Source: Apoda limacodes
Lineage: Eukaryota; Arthropoda; Insecta; Lepidoptera; Limacodidae
DNA: 64,000 bases
Assembly (NCBI GenBank): GCA_946406115.1
Contig: OX291551.1
Coordinates: 8,742,001 to 8,806,000 of the forward strand
Reading direction: 5' to 3'
In this document: piece by piece, positions 11,701 through 23,700 of the stretch
Layout: each line of letters begins with the position of its first letter
Position numbering within the stretch: the first letter of the stretch is position 1
Made by a program: the position numbers and the translations under genes
The notes under the pieces: model-generated
Told to the model about the DNA's origin: nothing
Database searches by the model: none
What the model saw: only the letters and a program-made list of their open reading frames with translations

Positions 11701-14700
11701 TAACTTGATTTCGAAAAACATGTGTTTATTATGTGCGTGATGACAGGTTGAGTAGCGTTAGCGTTATTAATTAGGGAAATTATCCGAAATGTTGGTGACC
11801 CACAAGCCACTCAGAAAAGTCTAAAAGGTCAAAAGATAACTTTAACTTGGACATATAGGTATTTGGCAGTAGGGAATCACCCTTATGAATTAATAAGTAA
11901 AGTGTTTCTTAAGCAGGGAGAAATGAGTGTAAAGGGTCGCCATTGCGGGAGTAATGGCCCTGGATCGCATTTCAAGCGACCACAGGCTACTTCGATGGCT
12001 TAAAATCAGTCTGCTTGTTTGCCACCTTACTAGTATAAAACAGGCTCAAAATCGTCGAAGATCTCGGGTAACCTTCACACAATAAGTTCCGCGTTTGAAT
12101 TGCGCCGTTTAACCGACCACGTGTTTTTCTAGTGATTGGTACAAACATACTTAACAGCCCATACCTTAAAAACTACTTAATCGATTTTGGTCAAACTTGC
12201 AGTGTTTCCTAAGGGGACCTCCAAGATTAAACATGACCAGTTTCTCAGATCACAACACTCTCTGACAAATATCAATACATTTACAAAATTTGGCACATTT
12301 GTTTGGAAGCCCACATAGCAAAAATATATTAATATTATGCAATTCTTTTAATATTCCATACATACGGGTCAAAGTGATAACCTTCTTTTATTTACAAAGT
12401 CGGTATTAAAGTATTGATTGATAGCGTTGTCATTTGCCAGCCACTTTTATCCCATTGATAACGAATAGGTACTCTAAAGATACGGCTTTTTGTGGTAAGT
12501 CTTATGCAACGCAAAGTAAAAATATAACGAAAATTGTTTATAAATAAACATAGCGTAATCTAATGACATATCTATTATTATTATTATTACTATGTTCTAT
12601 TCCACATAGCATGGTGTATAGCATGTTATTTCATTTCTAAAGTAATAATAACTTAAGTTAAATAAATAAATCTTTATATATATCATTCTTTTGCACGTTT
12701 GTAAATCACTGAGCGGTTGAACCGATTTTGATGAAATTCTTTGTATGCTTGAGTGGGTACCTTAGATTCACAAATGGACCCGATAGGTGGCGCTGCAATC
12801 GGCTTTTAGATATTATTGTTTTTGAAAAGTTTTTTAACATTATTCATCGACAATGCATATTGAAAAAATTATTGCTGAACCCGCTAATGCAATAAAAAAA
12901 AAATTAAAAAAAAATATAAATAAAAGCAAGCTAACCGTCGTCAAGACTTCGTCCGTGTGGACTTTTGAAAAAAAGCTTGTGCCCTCTGATGTATGATTTT
13001 CCAAAAATGGTGAAACATGTCAATCTTAATTTTAAACATTAACCCAAATACCAATTTTTATACATTTAGCTTTGTATATGACGGATTTCTTTAGGTGCCA
13101 ACTTTCCAAACCCATTTTATCCCTCCCATCCTCCCCTTAGGGAATGAATTTTGCAAAATCCCTTCTTAGTGCTCGCCTAAGTTATAACAAAAATAACTGC
13201 AAAATTTCCAGTAGTTTGAGTTGTGCGTTGATATATGAGTCAGTCTGACAACTAGTACCTACCTATATAATAAAGATATAATATTTATCTTCAAAACTAC
13301 ATATTCACACACTTCATTGATGTCACCGGGGGGCTCCAGTTTAGTAAAACCTTTGTATCACGCGCTCCATGCTATGCTTAATGTAGTATAATGATACGTA
13401 ACAATTAACATATCTCCTATACCTATAGAAATAAATCCAAACTAAGATCAGAAAGTTCCTATATTGAATGGTATTGCCATCAAACATAGTGTGTAAACAA
13501 TTAAACCGTACACAGCTTGTCTAATTTTTTATTCTACATTTAATATTATTTTTAAAAAAAAATTGTCATTTACAAAGCGTACGCAACAAGGAAAAAAATA
13601 TGTTTACTTTTTAAATTTATAATACCTATTCACATTTTTTACCTGCCAGGTATAAAAGGTTAATAGGTATTATAAATTTATACTCATCTTTTTCTAATGA
13701 AACGTATTGAGCACGCTGGTGCAGGTTGCCAAAGTTAAAACTTTTATCTATCATTTATGAAAACAAATGGATAAAAGTTGATCTCCAGAGTCCGGATCTC
13801 AAAAATAATTTCAGTCGACAGTTTTTGGGTTAATTTCTGCAATGGTATAAGATTTAAATTAGTTTTTATTTTATTTAACTAAATACTACTATTATTTTTA
13901 ATTTATTAGCTAAATTTGCGAAAACTTGCATTTAAATCTAACCAGAATCATAATAAAAGATATAATTAATTATTATATTAAATAAATACCCGTGGGAGCG
14001 TAGTGAGTCGATGGTGGCCCAGGGGTTTCGAATTAACTCGTGTCCTAATTGGCGGAGGTTCGAGCCCAATGTGTACTATGGGCCAAAATCACCCTCAGTG
14101 AGGGTAGGCCGTGCCCCAACAGTGGGGACGTATGAGACTAATAAGGCGTAGAAAGTAGCTATTAAAAAACATCCATAGATTTTTGTTTTTTATGTACTAC
14201 AAATGTCAAAATAAGTAGAGAATACGTTTGTATGAAGCAAGTTACGAGACGCCGTCAATTTTTAAAAACAATTTGTAAAATGGACGGTTAGCTCCTGATG
14301 TCAACGCGATCAAACACACAAATATATCATCTTAATATGCATATTAACAAAATATAGATACGTATGCCAGTCACATTCACTTGACTTAACACAGACAAGG
14401 ACAACCAAATTATCTATAAATAACCATCATCTCCTGACAGTCAGACAACTGGGGAGGCAAACAGGAGCCATATGCGGGTCGAATTATTTTTAAGAGTGGC
14501 GTTCTTGCTATTCAATAAACTGACAGTAATATTCATCACACTTAATGAAAACTATGAACTAACATATTTTTTTTTTTTTAAACAGTCAACTGTTATTGGC
14601 CTTGGATGACCTTTGCATACAAACAGTAAGTACGTTCATCGGCCAGTAACAATTTTATGAGTATATAGCTAATGCTTTTAAAATACTATTACTACAGGTG

Positions 14701-17700
14701 CGTGTTGTTGACTACTTCAATGCGTTCAATGTCATAATCCTGCCAAATTAAAACATTTTTTATTATGTTATTACCTAGTGTAAGGCTATATTGTATTTTC
14801 ATATGATGATTAAAAGATTAACTAGTGACTTTATTTGCTTCTCGGTAGTAAAGCATTACGAACCTTCCAATCTTCTCCTCTTATATTTTGTTCCTTTACT
14901 ACACACATTGTAACTAGTACAATCGAAGTTTTATTGGAGTTGCTTGAGTGTGTCATGCTCTCTCAAAGTGTCTCTGCGGTGGTGGCGTGTGTGTCGGGTC
15001 GTTACGTTCCCTAAAACATGGTTGAGCGAAGCGATGGCTGATTCATGTGTCATACTCGTGAACGGGTGCCGCCTGTGGAGGCTGGTCTGCTCTTGCAAAC
15101 TTCTTTGTATTCTTAGTATTTAGTCTTACTTTTTTGTTTTGTTTATTAATACTGTAAGACATTGATTATTTCTTAGTGAGGAATACATAAACTGTCTTTT
15201 GTTTATATTAGATACTTTTTTATGTTGTGCTTGTGCTTTATATTTCATGTTTTTTTTATGTTTGTAATGGAAAGTGTCCTTTTATGATAGGGAGGGCATT
15301 TTCCAATATTTTAATTGGACGCTGTAAGAGAAAGGGAGAAAAGAAATGCCCTTGCTGAGTTTCTTGCCGGTTCTTCTCAGTACAAGGTCTCCCACCCTGT
15401 AGACTTACGAACCGATGGCGTAGTGACATTCATAAGTGCTCAATTATTGTAGCCTAAACTGAATAAATTATATTGAATTTGAATTTGAATTTGCCAAGTT
15501 AAAAAGTCTTAAATTCTGTATAAAACAGTACAAATCTTGGTTCATTCTCTTTGGTAGGATTACCGCATTATGTACATTATGTCGGTCAACAAAACGCCAC
15601 TAATATCAAACACTCGTAAAACTAAACTTAACTTTAATGAGTGCCTGAGCATATTTTCGGCTAAATAACCCATTTCCGTTTAAAGTAACTACTGACACAA
15701 CCAGAGAAAAAAAGATGTGTAAAATTAATTAAACTCCTAAAAAGGTGAAACAAGCTTTTGTTGTCCGTGGTACCCCCAGTAGTACCACCAATGGTACCAC
15801 TGTTACTTTTTTCCTAATCGTTTATCTCGCGTTTGGCTCAACCGATTTTGATGCGGTTTTCTTTCTTTCTATTTTTTAACAGACTTCAAAAAAAAGGGGG
15901 TTTTTTGTTTGACCTATATGTTTGTATGTTGTACGTTTGTCCGCAATCATCTCGCGTTTGGCTAAACCGATTTTGATGCGGTTTTCTTTCTTTAAATTTT
16001 TTAACCGACTTCAAAAAAATTAGGTTCACAGTTTGACCTGTATGTTTGTATGTATGTATGTTTGCCCGCGATTACCTCGCGTTTGTCTGAACCGATTTCG
16101 ATGCGGTTTTATGAAAAGTATTTGTTACATTCTGGAGAAGGGTTTGGTATACATCAAATGGACAAACATACATTTATACATACATACATACATAAATTCA
16201 TACATACATACAGGTCATACTGAGTACCTCCTCTTTTTTTTAAGTCGGTTAAAAATTTCAAGAGTTCCTTTGATTTCTCCAGGATCCCATAAATATATTC
16301 TGATCTGATGACCATGGGACCATGGGTATCCATTCGTTGTATATCAAAACCTTTTTCAGAATGTAGCAAATACTTTTCTTAAAAACCGTATCGAAATCGA
16401 TTCAGCCAAACGCGAGATAATCGCGGACAAACCTACATACATACAAACATACATTCATACATACATATATTTATAATACTATTATAATAAATATTTTATA
16501 ATACTAGCGATATAGTGTATTTGTCGAAAATTCTTAATGGGTCCATAAACTGTCCTGATATTCTCAGTAAAGTATCCTTGTGTGTACCGAATAGACTTAG
16601 AAGGATATTCCTAATGCTTCGACAAATTACCGGCTTAACTCCTATTTAGTAAGAGCTTGTTATAAATTTAATAATTTAAATGTCGATGTCGACATATTCT
16701 CATACAACCCTGTTGCATTAAACCGTATGTTTAGTTCTTCTTTTTTTTCTTCCTTATCATTAATACAATATTTGTTTGATTTCAAAATATTCAATAATTT
16801 AGTTATACTGTAAGAATGTATTATATTTGGTATCATGAACCACGAACTTCAGAGTTTGTGCATAGAATATTTATTATTTAGGTATATACTGTTTTTTATT
16901 ATTAGATTTTTATATTCTTTGTTGTAACTATTGAGGGAACTTTTAATTGGCTTATTTCTTTTACTAATGTTACTAGTGTCAAATTCTCCTTAAAAATTGA
17001 AAAATAAAATAAAATACAAACATACATTCATTCATACATACAGGTCAAACTGAGAACCTCCTCTTTTTTTGAAGTCGGTTGAAAAGTAGAAAGAAAGAAA
17101 GCATGTAAATTTATCGCATACATGCAACCTCCACACGATCAGTGGTACCTACCAGGGTTAGAAAAAGTAACCGTGGTACCACTGGGGTATCAGAGTTAGG
17201 AAAAAGTAACCGTGGTACCACTGGGGTATCAGAGTTAGGAAAAAGTAACCGTGGTACCACTGGGGTATCAGAGTTAGGAAAAAGTAACCGTGGTACCACT
17301 GGAGTATCACGGTTAGGAAAAAGTAACCTTGGTAGGATAAGTTGAGTGGTACATTGAAATCTTCTTGGGTGAAGTCATGAGTATATGCTGGTCCAAAAAT
17401 ATGCAATTACAACAGAAAATTTAGTCCACAATCAACAAGCATTTTGGACAGTGACACGTAGAGTACGATAAACAAACGCATTTCATGGCTATTAGCGCAG
17501 ATATACAAATATCTAAATTTACTAATATTAACGTGGTGTCATAAAATACTAGATCTGCTGTCCCCTCTTCAGCAGATCTAGTATTTTATGACACCACGTT
17601 AATATTAGTAAATTTAGATATTTGTTAAGGAAATCAAGGTTTAACATTTCCGTCTCAGTATACAAAAGATAATAAATTTATGTTCATAAACATATTGATA

Positions 17701-20700
17701 GTTTTAAAAAGAATAGCGGTGTTCATAATCTTAATACTTGAAAAAGACACAAGACTTGCTGTGATGATAAATTGTTTAAAGGAAAATCCGTTTCTACAAT
17801 TAATTCCCTGCACAAGTATATAAATCAAATTAAAAAAAAATGTAAAACAGAAACATGTTAGAAAGGCTTATTATACAATTAAAGACTACCTTGAGGATAA
17901 AAACGCATATGAAATTCGATATGCAGTATTTGTTAACATGATTTGCTTGACGATTTGTATTAATTAATTAAATATAAAAGAAGAAGAATGATTTAAATAT
18001 GAAAGAAGAATGATGGTGAGTTTCTTTTGCCGTTTCTTCTCGCAACTCTCGAAACGGTAGTAAACAACAACTTAAAGTTCTTTGAATATCGATTCAATAT
18101 CGGATAATTTGTTCACAGTTGTTCATCAACAACGAATGGGTGGACGCAGTCAGCAAGAAGACATTCCCGACCATCAACCCGCAAGATGAGACTGTCATCA
18201 CACAGGTGGCTGAGGGTGACAAGGTGGGTGCATTTGAATTATGAGTTTATAGCCGTATTTAATACAACTCGTTTAAAGGGGTTTTATTTGCATTTGTATT
18301 AAACATAATACAATAATTCCAAGCTTTATATATATAATTCTACTGTACGTTTGTATGTCACTGTACTCCTCCTTAACGGCTGGACCGATTTGAATGTATT
18401 TTTTTGTATGCGTTTGGGTGGCGCCCTGGATGGTTTAGATTCACAAACCAGCCCGGCAGATGGCGCTGCAGTCGGTATCATGCAGGACAACGCCTTTTTG
18501 TTATATAATATTGTATTATATAATATTAAACTTTGTAGACAAGTAGTTTTTGTTCTTGAATTCTTAAGTTTTTACAGTTTAACAAGAAAACTTTGAGCTT
18601 GCCTTTTTCACCTAGGTTTATTTGTTCTCCCGCTAATATAGTATTTGTGTGATTCGCTAACATACCGAAATATTCTGCTTACAATAACAATTTTATGATG
18701 ACTACTGATGACGTCGTCGTATTCGTCGTCTCGCAGGTCTAGCAGTCAATTCAGTCTACTTTAAAATAAAACTCTCCATATTATATTTTTTAACTTTTAT
18801 ATCGATTTTACATCTCCTTAGGGATTGTGGTAAAAGTGAAATTTAATAGTCACTAAGACCCATTGATTTTTATAAAAATAGAATTAATTTATTTCAGGCT
18901 GACGTAGATTTAGCAGTAGCAGCAGCCAAGAAAGCTTTCCACCGATACTCAGAATGGCGCACCATCGACGCCTCCCAAAGAGGCCGGCTTCTACTAAAGT
19001 TAGCCGATCTCATGGAAAGAGACTCTACATATTTAGGAGAATTGGAGACTTTAGACAATGGGAAACCAGTAGCACAAGCCACTGGTGAAGTATTTTGGTC
19101 TGCAAATATCCTTAGATACTACGCTGGCAAGGCCGACAAGATTCTAGGAAACACGATACCTGCAGGTAGGAAACAACCATTTATTTCACCTAAAGGAAAA
19201 AATATTAAATGAATGTGCTAGTGTATTTTAAAAACACGAGAGTCTCGTGTGGGTGTTTCAAGTAGTTAATTTAATTACTATGTACATTTTGTATAAGATG
19301 CTCCTAGCAGTTTTACCCACTACTTTACTTTGTAGAGTTTGTATGTCCGATCTGAATTAGGAACGCGGTCTACGGTCAACGGCTAGTAGACCTATTTAAA
19401 AACCTTTCTCAATGGGCTATTATTTTCGCCAAGCCCCATGTACTGCTGTCATCTCTGGGTAGGTGCACCGGGATACCAGCTTATCCCTTTTCACTCGGAT
19501 CAACGACGGGCTGAGAGAATCGTTTTCACAAACTCACGAGCCGTTTTGAACGCTTAAATCTGAGGAGAGAGTTTGCCTTCCTGGATGTGTTCTGAGGAAT
19601 TGTTCGTAATGATGCTTCTTTCTACCATCGCACCGCTCGCCATCGGCAGATAATTTATCCTCATACCTTAGAACTTCCAAGCTTCCAACCACTTCCTTTG
19701 GAAATCTATGGAAGAGGCCTATGTTCAAGTGGACTTCTTGCGGCTGAGATCTTGATGATGACCTTAGAACCTAAATAGTCACGTACACTGTGGTTTTAGA
19801 ACTTCCTCCCGCAAACGCTGAGATTGTGGCATGAGCTCCCTGCCAAGGTTTTCTCTAAGGACTACAATATGAGGTTCTTCAAGAAAGAAGTTATTAGATT
19901 TTTAAAGGGTCGGCAACGCGCGTGTGACGCCCACGGTTTTACAAGTGTCCATAAGCTGCGGTGACCGATTATCCGCCATTAGGCGTAACGTAACCTTCTT
20001 TACTACTTTAGTGGTATAATCACTTTATTCCCCAGTTATATTTTGACCAACAAAGTATTTTTTCAGGATAATAGGTATCATGGAAAAAAACGACTGGGGA
20101 ATTAAGTGTAACATAGCCTAAGATCCCACGAAATTATTACTTTGACATAGATCTCCCCTGGATAAAGTAGAACAATTCCCTCAAGCCTACGAAAAAACAA
20201 TAGAACATTAGAAGAAAAACAAACAGTCATATTGCCAAAAGCTATCTGCGTCACTGGATGTCACTTATGTTACAATACAATAGGAGACTAGGATATATTT
20301 ACTGTAACTCAAATACTTAACAAAGTACATGTTCCGATATTACAAATCCGATTGTTAGCACAGCAGACAAAATGACAATACTGTCGGAATTTATATGCCA
20401 CAAGGCCATTGCCGGCTGCGCGTTTTTAACTAGGGACAAGATCAAGGTCTTCCATACATATAGTTTCATACATGACTGTAAACTTGTATTTACGTAGATG
20501 ATGTAATACAAATCAACGCTGATAATTCAATATAATGATATGTGGTTTCGGTTTTCGTTGTGTGGTATTTTTTTTTCATCCATGCCTTTATTTTTTTACC
20601 TGATTAATAAACTAGTCACGCATCGTACCTACTCCTAGGTTTCCCATAGTAAACAGTTATACCATACCCAATGTGCCATGGTATGAATAATTTTACATTC

Positions 20701-23700
20701 CTGAAGGGTTAAATTTTTTTTTTAATTTCATAAAACAAAATACTTTTAAATACGTGATTTTTGGAGGTTACTCCTTAATAATTCGATTTGCATTTATAGC
20801 CCCCGGTACGGAAATTTTATGGGTAGCAAAATATGATTTTGAGTGTCTTTATGTGTTAAGGTCAAATCAAGGTCATCTATTGCCACATCCCGTTTTTTAA
20901 TAAGCCAAATTTTTATATACTTATATAACTTTGGTAATATGGTACCCTGAAGCTGATCTAATGATGAAACAGGAAGGTGGACATAGGAACTCTGTCACGA
21001 AACTTCGGAAACCGACTTTTTTTTTTTTTTACCTCTTTATAATCTAAAATATTTATTAATAGATGGTGAAGTTTTGACATTCACGCTGAAGGAGCCAGTT
21101 GGTGTTTGCGGTCAGATTCTACCATGGAACTACCCCATACCTATGTTCGTTTGGAAGATAGCGCCCGCTCTAGCTGCCGGTTTGTATCGAACAGCTTGTA
21201 ACATGTAAATTTGAATTTGACTTTAAGAATACATTTCCATTCGGCCAACGAAAGCATTATAAAAATAATCATAGCATCATAAATCAACAGCCTATATTTC
21301 ATTTTGTATCTTAAGTGGTTCGTTTAAAATACCTAAGTACGGAACCTCCATTAAATTTAAGATTATATTTCCTTGAAATTTAATGCCATTTTCTCGACGG
21401 TCACGAATACAAGGACATGCATACACTACTCATGGATCTAGGAACTAATTTTCTTCATTAATATTTCCACCTCCATTTTTACATCCATGAAAACACCCAA
21501 TGTCAACAAATATAAAATGTTCATCGCATTAATATCGTCGATTGCACCTAAGGCTTTACAGAGCAGGCAGCCTCCTTAGCAACCGAGGCATAAGGGAGTC
21601 GTACGTAATTCTTCGTACAAGATATAGGTAAATCCGACGCTAATAGTTGCAACTTTGTTAATACGCATATGCAATAACCTGCTAGTAGGAAACCAATAAC
21701 CTGCTAGTAGAAAACCAATAACCTGCTAGTAGAAAACTATAACGTCCCCCCCTTCTTTTAGAAATATAAATATATAATTAAAATGTTTTAGGAAACTTCG
21801 CAGCCTCAACCCTACTCACTTAACGAGTGAGAGAAATTAAAGCTAAATAAATTTTTAATAGTGAGGTTGATAATTATCTTATTTGGCCAAGCGTGATATA
21901 TATACAATAGAATACAAATATAGACAATAGACAATAGTATACAAATAAGCGTAAAAGAAAATAATCAAGAAATAAATATAGCTAAATCTACAATCATAAA
22001 TAATGTCCACTTTGAATTTTTACCATTTCTAAAGTCTGTACAAAAACAACTAAACAAAGTAAATACTCGAATATCTGAACCAAAGGGCACACGTACTAAA
22101 GAGTTATATGATTTTCCGTCATCCCTACACAAAGGAACCCTAATTGATGCTACTTCCACATTTGAAAGTAAAATCCATACGAATGCTAAATCCATTCGTT
22201 TTGTAGAGTGGGAACCAGGTAGCTAAGCGTTCAGGACTTGCGACCTGAAAGTAGGTTTAAGGGGCGTCCCCTTACGATGATCATCAGCGCTCACCTACAT
22301 TAGCTAACCAGCCAAAATAGTAAAACCCTACTAACGCCGCTAAGGATGGACATGGATTACACATAGTAATTACTGTATCTCTTGGCAGACCTAGTTCTTT
22401 AGTGGGCTATATAATTATTATGGCTGGTACAATCTTTGTTCCCACTTCTACTTTTATAGAAGATTTATCTTTACCTAGCTGAAAATGTCCTAGGAACAAG
22501 GTCCGTTATTATATTTCTTCCTACTGAGGTGATTGAGATTTCTTTCTACCATAAATTTCTAACCGGCTAACCGTAACGGTTGTTAAACGATTCACTTAGG
22601 TAAGTTTCGCGGATGTTTTCAATATTATAAAAGTTCTAAGTAGCGTAAACTTACGCGGTTATACTCAATATTATAGGATTCCCAAGAACAGCTGCATTAC
22701 TATATAATTAAGGCAATAAAATTAATAAGAAAAAAAAACCGCGGATAACAAAACAACTCCTATCTAGAGGCTCTCCGATTTATCCTACGTTTAATTTCCT
22801 GAATAAAATTTTATTCGAGTAAAAGTTATGAAACTACCTTAAAGAGCATATGCAACGTGCTTCCATTTCTATATCACTAAACCACTAATCAGTGATTGAC
22901 TTACAACGTCCTCTAATGAACTTGGCTTCCAAACAAACATCCAATCACAGTAAGTTTTAAAGCATCCATACTCGCGCCACTGGTTCAAAACTTACGCAAC
23001 CTCATTTTGTCCAAGGAGTTAGATTTCTACCTACATTTAACAATTAATCTTATGTTGATGTTTATGATTCGTAACTTTATAACGTAATATTTGAGTCATC
23101 GGTATTCAACTTTTTCTTAGCTTCAAACCTTTTATAAAATAAATCATAATTTCTCAGCTAATGTATAAAATTTGGAAAATCCAAAAGTGCACGCCTCATA
23201 GCGGTCATTCACATTTAAAAATTCTAAAACAAAAACTCAAGTTTTTTAAAATAAAATAACAAATAAGGTGAGGAAAAAATATACTATAAAATAAAAATAA
23301 AAAATATATATATAGATATACAGTATACAGTGGTATATTAGTTTTTTATAAATTATAATTAAACGACAGTACTTAGAACGTTAATATTAACTCGGAATCA
23401 GCACAGTGTAATACTTTATATATTAAAAACAAAAGTATTCCGGTAAGATGAATTTTTCGACCAATTTCTCTGCCACATACATGGTCACATAAACACAGAC
23501 TCACGGACGTCCAAGAATGATTAGTTTTAATGTTATTATTTATTATATTAAACAAATTAATTGTTTATAAAATGTACCATATGTGCTAGACAGATTATTT
23601 AACTTCATATTAGTGCACTCATATTATCCTGTTAGTGTAATATTAAAAAAAAAAACGTCATTTAAGTTTCGAAAGACTGGGTTTTTTGACATGTCGAGAG

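Noticed and set aside
14045..14075. tRNA-like B box at 14054 and another at 54780
   Set aside because: Both sit in SINE contexts with shared non-tRNA bodies, and no cloverleaf closes, so they are not tRNA genes.
17142..17328. Regularly spaced 39-bp repeats that could look like a CRISPR array
   Set aside because: The units are contiguous with no variable spacers, and the genome is an insect's.
17111..17406. Three overlapping open frames of 62 to 82 codons on both strands
   Set aside because: They are by-products of the 39-bp minisatellite, whose unit length is a multiple of three and which lacks stops. No start context, splice pattern or family supports a protein.
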